Below, piece by piece: positions 37,975 to 46,595 of a stretch of DNA of 64,000 nt. The DNA is taken from assembly GCA_965215145.1 (NCBI GenBank), contig OZ244038.1:806001-870000 (forward strand), read 5' to 3'. The translations under genes and the position numbers were made by a program. The DNA comes from G965215145 sp965215145. GTDB taxonomy: Bacteria; Bacteroidota; Rhodothermia; Rhodothermales; JANQRZ01. Each line of letters opens with the position of its first letter. Within the stretch, counting starts at the first letter, position 1. The notes under the pieces were generated by a model. The model was given only the letters and a program-made list of their open reading frames with translations, had not been told where the DNA came from and did no database searches.

Positions 37975-38529
37975 ATGTCCCGAATTGGCAAGCAGCCCAT
38001 CCCGATCAAAGACGGCATCTCCGTCGACGTCTCGAAGGGGAACCTCGTGACGGTGAAGGGCCCGAAGGGCGAGCTCCACGTCCAGGTCGACCCCGAGCTC
38101 TCCGTCGAGGAGCAGGACGGCGAGGTCGTCGTCTCCCGCCCGACCGACCAGCAGCGGCACCGCGCGATGCACGGGCTCTACCGGAGCCTCATCGACAACG
38201 CCGTGCTCGGCGTGACCGAGGGGTTCGAGAAGCAGCTCGAGGTGATCGGCGTCGGTTACCGTGCCGAGGTCAAGAACGGCGTGCTCGAGCTCGCGCTCGG
38301 GTTCTCCCACCCCATCTACTTCCTCCCGCCCGACGACGTCTCGATCACGGCGCAGTCCGAGCGCGGCAAGAACCCGATCATCACGATCCAGGGGATCGAC
38401 AAGCAGATGGTCGGGCAGGTCGCCGCGAAGATCCGGGGGCTCCGGCCGCCGGAGCCCTACAAGGGCAAGGGCGTCCGCTACGTCGGCGAGTACGTCCGCC
38501 GCAAGGCCGGCAAGACGGCCGCGCGCTAG
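37975..38529 (+). CDS. rplF: 50S ribosomal protein uL6
   Basis: A 184-residue protein near the sarcin-ricin loop. [18 protein letters not shown], the [20 protein letters not shown] segment and [22 protein letters not shown] are diagnostic. ATG at 37975. Confidence 0.98.
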   Translation: MSRIGKQPIPIKDGISVDVSKGNLVTVKGPKGELHVQVDPELSVEEQDGEVVVSRPTDQQRHRAMHGLYRSLIDNAVLGVTEGFEKQLEVIGVGYRAEVKNGVLELALGFSHPIYFLPPDDVSITAQSERGKNPIITIQGIDKQMVGQVAAKIRGLRPPEPYKGKGVRYVGEYVRRKAGKTAAR

Positions 38530-38590
38530 ACTCCCTCCGTCTCCACCGGGCCGCGTGGTCAGCAATCACGCGGCCGAGACATCCAGACCT

Positions 38591-38947
38591 ATGGCAAAGC
38601 AGAGCAAGCGGGTGCAGAACCGGCAGCGCATCAAGCGCCGCGTCCGCGCCCAGATCACCGGCACCACCGAGCGCCCGCGCCTCAGCGTGTTCCGCTCCAA
38701 CGAGCACATCTACGCCCAGCTCATCGACGACCTCAAGGGCCACACCATCGCCGCGGCGTCCAGCAAGGCCGACGGCGTCGGCGGCGAGAGCCGAGTCGAG
38801 ACCGGCAAGCTCGTCGGGCAGCGGCTCGCCGAGAAGGCCAAGGAGGCCGGCGTCGAGCGCGTCGTCTTCGACCGCAACGGGTATCGCTACCACGGCCGCG
38901 TGAAGGCGCTCGCCGAGGGCGCCCGCGAGGGAGGACTCAAGTTTTAA
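38591..38947 (+). CDS. rplR: 50S ribosomal protein uL18
   Basis: A 118-residue 5S rRNA-binding protein. [32 protein letters not shown] and the C-terminal [20 protein letters not shown] are canonical. I start at ATG 38591; the long upstream frame overlaps rplF. Confidence 0.98.
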   Translation: MAKQSKRVQNRQRIKRRVRAQITGTTERPRLSVFRSNEHIYAQLIDDLKGHTIAAASSKADGVGGESRVETGKLVGQRLAEKAKEAGVERVVFDRNGYRYHGRVKALAEGAREGGLKF

Positions 38948-38986
38948 CCGACGCGCGGCCCGTCCGGCGCGCAACCAACGAGAGAC

Positions 38987-39520
38987 ATGGCTAAGGACAG
39001 CAAGCGAAACCGGGGCCGCCGCGCCCGCGCCTCCGAGCAGACGAACCTCATCGACCGGCTCGTCCACATCAACCGCGTGTCGAAGGTCGTCAAGGGCGGG
39101 CGGCGGTTCAGCTTCACCGCCGTCGTCGTCGTCGGCGACGGGGAGGGCACCGTCGGGCACGGGCTCGGTAAGGCCAACGAGGTCGCCAGTGCCATTGCCA
39201 AGGGGACCGACGCGGCGAAGAAGAACATGTTCAAGGTGCCGATGAACAAGGGCACCGTGCCGCACCAGGTCCTCGGCGTCCAGGACGCGGCGAAGGTCCT
39301 GCTCAAGCCGGCCTCGGCCGGTACCGGCGTCATCGCTGGCGGCGGCGTCCGCGCGGTGCTCGAGTGCGCCGGCTACACGGACATCCTGACCAAGAGCCAG
39401 GGCTCGAACAACCCCCACAACGTCGTCGCCGCGACGATCGACGCGCTCCAGAACCTCGAGGACCCCGGCGAGGTCGCGCAGCGGCGCGGCGTCTCGGTGG
39501 CCCGCGTCTTCAACGGGTAG
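38987..39520 (+). CDS. rpsE: 30S ribosomal protein uS5
   Basis: A 177-residue protein of the mRNA entry and fidelity region. [35 protein letters not shown] and [20 protein letters not shown] are conserved. ATG at 38987 follows a short AGAGA purine run. Confidence 0.98.
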   Translation: MAKDSKRNRGRRARASEQTNLIDRLVHINRVSKVVKGGRRFSFTAVVVVGDGEGTVGHGLGKANEVASAIAKGTDAAKKNMFKVPMNKGTVPHQVLGVQDAAKVLLKPASAGTGVIAGGGVRAVLECAGYTDILTKSQGSNNPHNVVAATIDALQNLEDPGEVAQRRGVSVARVFNG

Positions 39521-39633
39521 CCGCCCACGGTGGCTAACCGCTTTAACGGATAATTGTCTTGAGCCGCCGCGCCCGTGTCCGTTCTTTGGCAGGCCGGCCT
39601 CAACGCGCGCCGGCTCCCCGCGACCCCCGACCG

Positions 39634-39816
39634 ATGGCAACCCTGAAGATCACCCAGACCAAGAGCACGATCCGCCAGTCGAAGCAGCAGAAGCGCACGA
39701 TGGAGGCGCTCGGGCTCCGGCGGATCGGGCAGTCCAACGAGCTCGACGCCACGCCGGCCATCCGCGGAATGGTGGCGAAGGTCGAGCACCTCGTCTCCGT
39801 CGAGGAGACGGCGTAG
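39634..39816 (+). CDS. rpmD: 50S ribosomal protein uL30
   Basis: A 60-residue protein. KITQTKSTIRQSKQQKRTM and LGLRRIGQSNELDATPAIRG match the conserved uL30 core, and MVAKVEHLVSVEE ends it. ATG at 39634. Its upstream spacer (113 bp) has a loose inverted repeat CGTTAAAG-like after the rpsE stop but no heptamer array. Confidence 0.97.
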   Translation: MATLKITQTKSTIRQSKQQKRTMEALGLRRIGQSNELDATPAIRGMVAKVEHLVSVEETA

Positions 39817-39903
39817 CTCCGGCAAGGCCCGTGCGGCCTCTGCCGTCCCCGCTTTCTAACCAGCGAGTCCGCTCCGGGGAGCGGGCGCATTAGCCAAGAG
39901 AAG

Positions 39904-40365
39904 ATGGACCTCAGCAACCTCCGCCCCGCCCAGGGCTCGACGAAGTCGAAGAAGCGCATCGGCCGGGGCGAGGGCTCCGGCAAGGGCGGCACCTCGACGA
40001 AGGGCCACAACGGCCAGAAGAGCCGCTCCGGCGCCAGCATCCCCGCGTGGTTCGAGGGCGGCCAGATGCCGCTCCAGCGGCGCGTCCCGAAGTTCGGGTT
40101 CAAGAACCCCTTCCGCACGGAATATGCGCCCGTCAACGTGAGCCGACTGACGGCGCTCCTAGAGCAGGGGCGGATCGAGGCCGGGCAGACGGTGACGCCG
40201 GAGACGCTCCGCACCCTCGGCCTGATCGACAAGAAGGACCTCGTAAAGGTCCTCGGCGACGGCGACCTCCCGTCCGCGCTAACCGTCGAGGCCCACGCCT
40301 TCAGCAAGGGCGCCCGCGAGAAGATCGAGGCCGCCGGCGGCACCGCCCGCGTCGTCGAGTCGTGA
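39904..40365 (+). CDS. rplO: 50S ribosomal protein uL15
   Basis: A 153-residue protein. KRIGRGEGSGKGGTSTKGHNG and the FEGGQMPLQRRVPKFGFKN segment are diagnostic. The last codons (V-E-S-stop) run into the next repeat: the stop TGA is the first three bases of its first TGAGTGG unit. ATG at 39904. Confidence 0.98.
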   Translation: MDLSNLRPAQGSTKSKKRIGRGEGSGKGGTSTKGHNGQKSRSGASIPAWFEGGQMPLQRRVPKFGFKNPFRTEYAPVNVSRLTALLEQGRIEAGQTVTPETLRTLGLIDKKDLVKVLGDGDLPSALTVEAHAFSKGAREKIEAAGGTARVVES

Positions 40366-40419
40366 GTGGTGAGTCCTGAGTGAACGACTCAGAACCCACA
40401 ACTCAAGACCCATAACCCC
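40363..40419. repeat. Heptamer inverted repeat (TGAGTNN type), rplO-secY spacer
   Basis: Left units TGAGTGG, TGAGTCC and TGAGTGA; right units CGACTCA, GAACCCA, CAACTCA, AGACCCA and TAACCCC. The first unit contains the rplO stop codon, and the array ends 6 nt before the secY ATG. Confidence 0.8.
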
Positions 40420-40425
40420 CTAGTC

Positions 40426-41742
40426 ATGGCATCATTCGCCGAAAGCGTCCGCAACATCTGGCGGATCGAGGAGCTCCGCAACCGGATCCTCTTCACCCTC
40501 GGCCTCCTCGTCGTCTACCGGATCGGCGCCTACGTCACCCTCCCCGGCGTCGACGCCCGACTCCTCGCCGAGGCCGTCAGCCAGAGCGACACGGGCGGGC
40601 TGTTCGGGTTGTTCAACCTGTTCGTGGGCGGGGCCTTTTATCAGGCAGGCATCTTCGCCCTCGGCATCATGCCGTACATCACGGCGTCGATCATCATCCA
40701 GCTCCTCGGCGCCGTCGTCCCGTACTTCCAGAAGCTCCAGCGCGAGGGCGAGGACGGGCGCCGGAAGATCACTCAGCTCACCCGCTACGGCACCGTCGGC
40801 ATCACGGCGCTCCAGTCGCTCGGCTACGGGATCAACCTCCGGAACGGGGCCACCGGCTCGGCCATCGTCGTGGATCCGACGTTCTTCATGATCACGACGG
40901 TGATCGTGCTGACCGCCGGGACGGTGTTCGTGATGTGGCTCGGCGAGCGTATCACGGAGAAGGGGATCGGCAACGGGATCTCGCTGCTGATCATGATCTC
41001 GATCATCGCCTTCCTCCCGCAGGCCCTCATCAACGAGTTCGACCAGGTCCCGAACTTCCTCGTCTTCATGATCGAGATCGGACTGCTCGGCCTCGTGACC
41101 GCGGGTGTCGTGCTTGTCACGATGGGGACGCGGCGGATCCCGGTGCAGTACGCCAAGCGCGTCGTCGGGCGGAAGGTCTACGGCGGCACGACGCAGTACC
41201 TCCCGCTGCGCGTCAACGCCGCCGGCGTGATGCCGATCATCTTCGCGCAGTCGATCATGTTCATCCCGAGCACGTTCGCCGCCTTCTTCCCCGAGAGCCC
41301 GTTCTGGCAGACGGTCGGGACGTGGTTCGGGGACATCTTCGGGTGGGGCTACTCGATCGTGTTCTTCTTCGTCTGCGTCTTCTTCACCTACTTCTATACC
41401 GCCATCGCGGTGAACCCGCAGGAGATGGCGGACACGATGAAGCGGCAGGGCGGCTTCGTGCCGGGCGTCCGGCCGGGCAAGCAGACGAGCGAGTTCATCG
41501 ACAACATCCTGACCCGGATCACGCTGCCGGGCGCGCTCTACATCGGCCTCGTCGCCATCCTCCCGGCCTTCGCCGCGCAGGCCGGCGTGACGCCCAACTT
41601 CGCGAGCTACTTCGGCGGGACGAGCCTGCTGATCCTCGTCGGCGTCACACTCGATACCTTGCAACAGGTCGAGAGCCACCTCCTGATGCGGCACTACGAC
41701 GGGTTCATGAAGTCCGGCCGCGTCCGTAGCGGTCGCCGGTAG
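40426..41742 (+). CDS. secY: Protein translocase subunit SecY
   Basis: A 438-residue channel of the Sec translocon with ten transmembrane helices. NRILFTLGLLVVYRIGAYV starts helix 1, and FALGIMPYITASIIIQLL is the plug/TM2 region. The cytoplasmic loop signatures RRIPVQYAKRVVGRK and PGVRPGKQTSEFIDNILTR, which contact SecA and the ribosome, are intact. ATG at 40426. Its stop TAG (41740-41742) lies inside a 28-bp palindrome. It follows rplO as in other spc operons. Confidence 0.98.
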   Translation: MASFAESVRNIWRIEELRNRILFTLGLLVVYRIGAYVTLPGVDARLLAEAVSQSDTGGLFGLFNLFVGGAFYQAGIFALGIMPYITASIIIQLLGAVVPYFQKLQREGEDGRRKITQLTRYGTVGITALQSLGYGINLRNGATGSAIVVDPTFFMITTVIVLTAGTVFVMWLGERITEKGIGNGISLLIMISIIAFLPQALINEFDQVPNFLVFMIEIGLLGLVTAGVVLVTMGTRRIPVQYAKRVVGRKVYGGTTQYLPLRVNAAGVMPIIFAQSIMFIPSTFAAFFPESPFWQTVGTWFGDIFGWGYSIVFFFVCVFFTYFYTAIAVNPQEMADTMKRQGGFVPGVRPGKQTSEFIDNILTRITLPGALYIGLVAILPAFAAQAGVTPNFASYFGGTSLLILVGVTLDTLQQVESHLLMRHYDGFMKSGRVRSGRR

Positions 41743-41766
41743 GGGCGATTCATGAATCGCCCCTAC
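41739..41766. repeat. 28-bp palindromic repeat (family A), copy 4, perfect
   Basis: A perfect 28-bp palindrome with ends GTAGGGGCG and CGCCCCTAC and core ATTCATGAAT. Bases 2-4 supply the secY stop codon. It lies 14 bp before the map start codon. Confidence 0.85.
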
Positions 41767-41780
41767 GCTACCCTCCTCTT

Positions 41781-42665
41781 GTGATTACCCTTAAGACCGA
41801 GCCGGATATCGAAGCGCTCCGCCGCGCGGCTGCCCTCGTCGGGCGGGCGCACGTCGAGGTGGCGCGGCGGCTCCGGCCCGGCGTCGAGACGCGGGAGCTG
41901 GACCGGGTGGCCGAGGAGGTCCTCCGCGACCACGGCGGGCGCCCGGCCTTTAAGGGCTACGCCTTCCCCGGCGCCTCGCCGTTCCCCGGTTCGCTCTGCA
42001 TCTCCGTCAACGACGTCGTCGTGCACGGGATGCCGAGCGAGACCGCGCTGGAGGAGGGGGACGTGGTGAGCGTGGACTGCGGCGTCGAGCTCGACGGGTT
42101 CTACGGGGACTACGCCTACACGTACATGGTGGGCGAAGTGTCCGAGAAGAAGGCGGCCCTCCTGCGCGACACGAAACAGGCGCTCTACGAGGGCATACGC
42201 CATATGATCGAGGGGAGGCGCCTGGGGGACGTGGGGCACGCGGTGCAGCACTACTGCGAGTCGCGCGGCCTCGGCGTCGTCCGCGACCTCGTCGGCCACG
42301 GGATCGGGCGGCGGATGCACGAGGACCCGCAGGTCGCCAACTACGGGCGGCGCGGGAACGGGAAGAAGCTCCGCTCCGGGATGACGCTCTGCGTCGAGCC
42401 CATGATCACCGCCGGCACCGCCGAAGTCAAGGTCGACGACGACGGCTGGACGGTCCGCACGGCGGACGGCGAGCCGGCCGCGCACTTCGAGCACATGGTC
42501 GCGGTCCGCCGCGGCGAGCCCGAAATCCTCTCCTCGTTCGTGCCCATCGAGACGGCCCTCCTCACAGCCGGGATGCCCATCCCCGGCCGCGCGGAGATCC
42601 CGACGAACGGGCACGCCGCCCCCGAGGCGGTCGTTACCGAAGCAGCCATCCCCGCCGCAACCTGA
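41781..42665 (+). CDS. map: Methionine aminopeptidase, type I
   Basis: A 294-residue metalloprotease that removes N-terminal Met from new proteins. Metal ligands are visible in [20 protein letters not shown] (two Asp), [14 protein letters not shown] (His), LCVEPMI (Glu) and HFEHMVAVR (last Glu region). The start is GTG at 41781. About 40 extra residues follow the usual C-terminus. It lies between secY and rpmJ, with no adk or infA. Confidence 0.96.
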   Translation: MITLKTEPDIEALRRAAALVGRAHVEVARRLRPGVETRELDRVAEEVLRDHGGRPAFKGYAFPGASPFPGSLCISVNDVVVHGMPSETALEEGDVVSVDCGVELDGFYGDYAYTYMVGEVSEKKAALLRDTKQALYEGIRHMIEGRRLGDVGHAVQHYCESRGLGVVRDLVGHGIGRRMHEDPQVANYGRRGNGKKLRSGMTLCVEPMITAGTAEVKVDDDGWTVRTADGEPAAHFEHMVAVRRGEPEILSSFVPIETALLTAGMPIPGRAEIPTNGHAAPEAVVTEAAIPAAT

Positions 42666-42672
42666 GCCTGCC

Positions 42673-42789
42673 ATGAAGGTCCGAGCCAGCGTCAAGAAGC
42701 GCTCCGCCGACGACAAGATCGTCCGGCGCAAGGGGCGCATCTACGTCATCAACAAGAAGAACCCCAAGCACAAGCAGCGTCAAGGATAG
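42673..42789 (+). CDS. rpmJ: 50S ribosomal protein bL36, zinc-free form
   Basis: A 38-residue protein, [20 protein letters not shown] followed by [18 protein letters not shown]. The cysteines of zinc-binding bL36 (positions 11, 14 and 27) are replaced by Ser, Asp and Asn, so this is the Cys-minus form. ATG at 42673, 7 bp after map and 5 bp before rpsM. Confidence 0.97.
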   Translation: MKVRASVKKRSADDKIVRRKGRIYVINKKNPKHKQRQG

Positions 42790-42794
42790 CCCCC

Positions 42795-43175
42795 ATGCCC
42801 CGAATTGCAGGAGTTGACGTCCCCACGGCCAAGCGCGGCGAAGTCTCGCTGACGAGCATCTACGGGATCGGCCGCGCCCGCGCCCTCGAGATCCTCGAGC
42901 GCGCCGAGGTGGACCCGAACGCCACCCCGGACGAGTGGACTGAGGAGGAGACCCGCCGCGTCCGCCGCGTCATCGAGGACAACTACACGGTCGAGGGCTC
43001 GCTCCGCACCGAGACGCAGCTCAACATCAAGCGGCTGATGGACATCGGCTGCTACCGGGGCCTCCGCCACCGCCGTGGGCTGCCCGTCCGCGGCCAGCGC
43101 ACGAAGACGAACGCCCGCACTCGTAAGGGCCGCCGGCGGACCGTCGCCGGCAAGAAGAAGGCACCGCGTAAGTAA
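42795..43175 (+). CDS. rpsM: 30S ribosomal protein uS13
   Basis: A 126-residue head protein touching the P-site t[35 protein letters not shown] and [20 protein letters not shown] are canonical, with a basic tail. ATG at 42795, 5 bp after rpmJ. Confidence 0.98.
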   Translation: MPRIAGVDVPTAKRGEVSLTSIYGIGRARALEILERAEVDPNATPDEWTEEETRRVRRVIEDNYTVEGSLRTETQLNIKRLMDIGCYRGLRHRRGLPVRGQRTKTNARTRKGRRRTVAGKKKAPRK

Positions 43176-43301
43176 TCTGGTGGACAGTGGATAGAAGCCC
43201 ATCCGCCGTTCCACCGACCTATCGAATAATCCGTCCCCGACCCTCGCCCGCACGCTCTTCGCGTCACCGGGCGCACGTCGGGACCGACAACCTCCCAGCA
43301 G

Positions 43302-43724
43302 ATGGCAAAGCAACAAGGCGGCAAGCCCGAGCGCAAAGGCGGCGGCCGAGCCCGCACCGCGCGCAAGAAGATCCAGGTCGAGAGCAACGGCGCGGCCTAC
43401 GTCAAGGCGACGTTCAACAACGTCATCATCACGCTCACCGACTCCTACGGCAACACCGTCGCGTGGTCGAGCGCCGGCAAGCAGGGCTTCCGGGGCAGCC
43501 GGAAGAACACGCCCTATGCCGCGACCGTCGCCGCGACCGATGCCGCGAAGGAGGCCTACGACCTCGGCCTCCGGCGCGTGGACGTCTACGTGAAGGGGCC
43601 GGGCTCCGGCCGCGAGAGCGCCGTCCGCGCCCTCGCCAACGCCGGCCTCGAGGTGCTCACCATCCGCGACGTCACCCCCATCCCTCACAACGGCTGCCGG
43701 CCCCCGAAGCGCCGCCGCGTCTGA
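43302..43724 (+). CDS. rpsK: 30S ribosomal protein uS11
   Basis: A 140-residue platform protein. [38 protein letters not shown] and [21 protein letters not shown] are diagnostic. ATG at 43302. The 126-bp spacer after rpsM is unusually long for this pair and carries no clear repeat. Confidence 0.98.
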   Translation: MAKQQGGKPERKGGGRARTARKKIQVESNGAAYVKATFNNVIITLTDSYGNTVAWSSAGKQGFRGSRKNTPYAATVAATDAAKEAYDLGLRRVDVYVKGPGSGRESAVRALANAGLEVLTIRDVTPIPHNGCRPPKRRRV

Positions 43725-43726
43725 GC

Positions 43727-43795
43727 GGGAGATGGAATTGGGATATGGGCTGTGGGGACTTCCCCATCTCCTGCATCCCATCCCCCATCCCCTGC
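43727..43795. repeat. Heptamer inverted repeat (GGGATAT/ATCCCAT type), rpsK-rpsD spacer
   Basis: Left units GGGAGAT, GGAATTG/GGGATAT, GGGCTGT and GGGGACT; right units TCCCCAT, CTCCTGC, ATCCCAT, CCCCCAT and CCCCTGC in 7-nt register. Same architecture as the TGAGT arrays with a different heptamer. The remaining spacer to rpsD (43796-43885) shows nothing recognisable. Confidence 0.65.
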
Positions 43796-43885
43796 CGAGC
43801 GCGCAGCGCGAGGGCATAAGCCCGGCTGAGCGCGGCTAGAGGCCGCTGCTCACGTCTGTCCACCCCCGACACACGAGAACACATC

Positions 43886-44488
43886 ATGGCCCGTTACCGC
43901 GGACCCAAGCAGAAGCTCGCCCGCCGCTTCAAGGAGCCCATCTTCGGCCCCTCGAAGTCGCTGGAGCGCAAGCCCTACGGCCCCGGCCAGCACGGCAACG
44001 CCCGCCGCCGGAAGGAGAGCGAGTACTCGCTCCAGCTCAAGGAGAAGCAGAAGGTGAAGTACACCTACGGCCTCCTCGAGCGGCAGTTCAGGAACCTGTT
44101 CCAGAAGGCCAGCCGCAAGAAGGGCGTCACCGGCGAGAACCTGCTCCAGTTCCTGGAGGCCCGGCTCGACAACGTCGTCTTCCGCCTCGGCTTCGCGCGG
44201 ACGCGCCGGCAGGCCCGGCAGCTCGTCAACCACGGCCACATCATGGTCAACGGCCGCGTCTCGTCCATCCCGAGCCACCTCATGCGCCCCGGCGACCTCG
44301 TCGAGGTCCGCCCGAAGAGCCGCCGGCTCGACGTAATCCAGGACGCCTCGGGCAGCAACCGCCGGAGCTACCCCCACCTCGAGGTCGACCGCGACCAGAT
44401 GAAGGGGAAGTTCCTCGAGTACCCCGAGCGGCAGGACATCCCCGAGAACATCCGCGAGCAGCTCATCGTCGAGCTCTACTCGAAGTAA
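43886..44488 (+). CDS. rpsD: 30S ribosomal protein uS4
   Basis: A 200-residue primary 16S-binding protein. MARYRGPKQKLARRFKEPIF, GQHGNARRRKESEYSLQLKEK and the S4 domain RLDNVVFRLGFARTRRQARQLV (in part) with NHGHIMVNGRV are clear. There are no N-terminal zinc cysteines. ATG at 43886. Confidence 0.98.
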   Translation: MARYRGPKQKLARRFKEPIFGPSKSLERKPYGPGQHGNARRRKESEYSLQLKEKQKVKYTYGLLERQFRNLFQKASRKKGVTGENLLQFLEARLDNVVFRLGFARTRRQARQLVNHGHIMVNGRVSSIPSHLMRPGDLVEVRPKSRRLDVIQDASGSNRRSYPHLEVDRDQMKGKFLEYPERQDIPENIREQLIVELYSK

Positions 44489-44549
44489 GTAGACCCCGAC
44501 GTAACCCTTCCGGCCGGAGTCCGGCCCCGCCACGCAGGTCCCCGCCCCC

Positions 44550-45551
44550 ATGATCGAGACCCCCCCACGGATGATGACGAACACGCAGCTCCAGATGCCC
44601 GACGGCGTCCAGGTCGAGGAGATGAACGAGACCTACGGCCGCTTCGCCATGCAGCCGCTCGAGCGCGGCTACGGGGTCACCATCGGCAACGCGTTCCGGC
44701 GCGTGCTGCTCTCCTCGCTGCCCGGCACGGCCATCACCGCCATCAAGATCGACGGCGTCCAGCACGAGTTCTCCACCGTCCCGAACGTGACCGAGGACGT
44801 GGCCGACCTCATCCTCAACCTCAAGGGCGTCCGGTTCCGCGCCACCGAGGAGGAGGGGACCGTCACGCTCCAGCTCTCCGGCCCGAAGGACTTCACCGCC
44901 GGCGACATCGCTGATGAGTCGGCCGACTTCGAGGTGCTCAACCCCGACCACCACATCGCCGCCCTCTCCGACGACGCCGACGTGCTCGTCGAGCTGCGCG
45001 TCGGGCACGGCCGCGGCTACGTCGGCGCCGACGACAACAAGCGCGAGGACGACCCCATCGGCGTCATCGCCATCGACTCCATCTTCACCCCCATCAAGAA
45101 CGTCCGCTACACCGTCAGCCCCGCCCGCGTCGGCGAGCGGATCGACTACGAGCGGCTCACGATGGAGGTCGAAACCGACGGCTCGGTGACGCCTGAGGAG
45201 GCGCTCGCCACGGCGGCGCAGATCCTCCGCGACCACGTCAACCTCTTCATCTCCGTCGACCAGGAGCCCGAGGCCCCGGCCGAGGAGCAGGAGGTCGACG
45301 CCGAGGTCCAGCGCATCCGCGGGATGCTGAACCAGAGCGTCGATGACCTCGAGCTGTCCGTCCGCGCGCAGAACTGCCTCAAGGCCGCGCAGATCAAGTC
45401 CATCGGCGACCTCGTCCGGCGGGAGGAGGGGGAGATGCTGAAGTTCCGCAACTTCGGCCGCAAGAGCCTCCAGGAGCTGATCCAGGTGCTCGAGGAGCGC
45501 GGCCTCCGGTTCGGGATGGACATCGGCCGCTACGTCGAAGAAACCGCCTGA
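44550..45551 (+). CDS. rpoA: DNA-directed RNA polymerase subunit alpha
   Basis: A 333-residue protein. The N-terminal dimerisation domain has LERGYGVTIGNAFRRVLLSS, LPGTAITAIKIDGVQHEF and the RVGERIDYERLTMEV loop. The C-terminal domain, for promoter UP elements and activators, has LELSVRAQNCLKAAQIKSIG and FGRKSLQELIQVLEERGL. The first seven residues before MMTNTQLQM may be dispensable. ATG at 44550. The stop is followed directly by the next heptamer repeat. Confidence 0.98.
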   Translation: MIETPPRMMTNTQLQMPDGVQVEEMNETYGRFAMQPLERGYGVTIGNAFRRVLLSSLPGTAITAIKIDGVQHEFSTVPNVTEDVADLILNLKGVRFRATEEEGTVTLQLSGPKDFTAGDIADESADFEVLNPDHHIAALSDDADVLVELRVGHGRGYVGADDNKREDDPIGVIAIDSIFTPIKNVRYTVSPARVGERIDYERLTMEVETDGSVTPEEALATAAQILRDHVNLFISVDQEPEAPAEEQEVDAEVQRIRGMLNQSVDDLELSVRAQNCLKAAQIKSIGDLVRREEGEMLKFRNFGRKSLQELIQVLEERGLRFGMDIGRYVEETA

Positions 45552-45559
45552 GAGCGTAC

Positions 45560-45622
45560 TGAGTGATGAGTCGTGAGTTTTGAGTACCGACTCACAACCC
45601 ATAGCTCACAACTCAAGACTCC
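45560..45622. repeat. Heptamer inverted repeat (TGAGTNN type), rpoA-rplQ spacer
   Basis: Nine gapless units: TGAGTGA, TGAGTCG, TGAGTTT, TGAGTAC, then CGACTCA, CAACCCA, TAGCTCA, CAACTCA and AGACTCC. It is the clearest copy, with no loop between the arms, and it ends 6 nt before the rplQ ATG. A further TGAGAGC unit overlaps the rpoA stop (45549-45555). Confidence 0.85.
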
Positions 45623-45628
45623 AGAATC

Positions 45629-46405
45629 ATGCGACACCAGAAGAAGCGACACAAGCTCGGGCGGACGGCGGCCCACCGCAAGGCCACCCTCGCCGCACTC
45701 GGCGGCGCCCTCATCGAGCACAAGCGGATCGAGACGACGCTGCCGAAGGCGAAGGCGCTGCGCGGCTTCATCGAGCCGCTCATCACCCGCGCCAAGGACG
45801 ACTCCACGCACAGCCGCCGGCAGGCCTTCCGCCACCTCCGCAGTAAGGAGGCCGTGAAGGAGCTCTTCGGCGACGTCGCCGTCAGCGTCGGCGACCGGCC
45901 CGGTGGTTACACCCGCATCGTGAAGCTCGGCCAGCGCCAGGGCGACAACGCGGAGATGGCCGTCATCGAGCTCGTCGACTACAACGACGTGCAGCCCGAG
46001 GGGACCACCTCGCGGAAGCGCCGCACCCGCCGCTCCAGCGGCCGGAGCCGCCGCCGCTCCGGCGGCGAGCAGCAGGCGCCCGCCGCAGCTACGGCGCCTG
46101 CCCCGGCCGAGGTGGAGACACCCGAGACCACGGAGGAGCCGACCGAGGCGCCCGCGCCCGCCGCGGCAGACCCCTCCGGCAGCGCCACCGCCGGCGCGCC
46201 CGACGAGGCCGTCGAGGACGCCGAGATCAACCCCGACGGCGACGTGAAGGCCGAGGGCGCCGTGCCGCCCGAGGTGGCGCAGACCCACCCCGAGGGCGCC
46301 ACCGACCACCCCGACGCCGAGCAGGGCGCCGAGCCCGGCACGGGCGAGCCTCCGCCGGAGGCCAAACAGGAGACGCAGGGCCGTGGCGGCGAGCACCGCG
46401 GCTGA
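45629..46405 (+). CDS. rplQ: 50S ribosomal protein bL17 with long C-terminal extension
   Basis: The bL17 core is in residues 1-120: RHQKKRHKLGRTAAHRKATL, LIEHKRIETTLPKAKALR and GYTRIVKLGQRQGDNAEMAV. It is followed by about 135 residues of low complexity: a basic Arg/Ser patch (RKRRTRRSSGRSRRRS), then an Ala/Glu/Pro-rich acidic tail. Total 258 residues, about twice the usual length. Last gene of the ribosomal block, with a strong hairpin 26 bp after the stop. Confidence 0.97.
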   Translation: MRHQKKRHKLGRTAAHRKATLAALGGALIEHKRIETTLPKAKALRGFIEPLITRAKDDSTHSRRQAFRHLRSKEAVKELFGDVAVSVGDRPGGYTRIVKLGQRQGDNAEMAVIELVDYNDVQPEGTTSRKRRTRRSSGRSRRRSGGEQQAPAAATAPAPAEVETPETTEEPTEAPAPAAADPSGSATAGAPDEAVEDAEINPDGDVKAEGAVPPEVAQTHPEGATDHPDAEQGAEPGTGEPPPEAKQETQGRGGEHRG

Positions 46406-46430
46406 TCCCGCCTCGTCCCCAGCGCACCAT

Positions 46431-46465
46431 CGAGGGCGCCGTCCGACTGCCGGGCGGTGCCCTCG
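46431..46465 (+). terminator. Hairpin after rplQ, probable end of the ribosomal operon
   Basis: CGAGGGCGCCGTCCG (46431-46445) pairs with CGGGCGGTGCCCTCG (46451-46465) over 15 positions with two wobble-type mismatches and a 5-nt loop. No T-run follows, so termination might be Rho-assisted, or the hairpin may only protect the 3' end. Confidence 0.55.
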
Positions 46466-46467
46466 GG

Positions 46468-46560
46468 CGTAAAGCGTATTCCGTAGTGCGTAAGACTGCT
46501 ACGGGCGGGGCGTCTCGGTGGACACCCCTACGGCACCCCTACGCAACGCGCACTACGCCC
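46468..46560. repeat. Heptamer inverted repeat (CGTANNN type) upstream of rel
   Basis: Left units CGTAAAG, CGTATTC, CGTAGTG and CGTAAGA; right units TACGGCA, then TACGCAA, CGCGCAC and TACGCCC. The centre is GC-rich and longer than in the other loci. If the rel gene began at GTG 46518, its first residues would be encoded by the right arm. Confidence 0.6.
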
Positions 46561-46595
46561 CCGAACCCCCGCCCTCGCCTGCGGTACCATCCCCT

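Noticed and set aside
46518..46595. N-terminal extension of the Rel/SpoT protein
   Set aside because: Encoded by a repeat arm and Pro-rich sequence; not part of the conserved family start.
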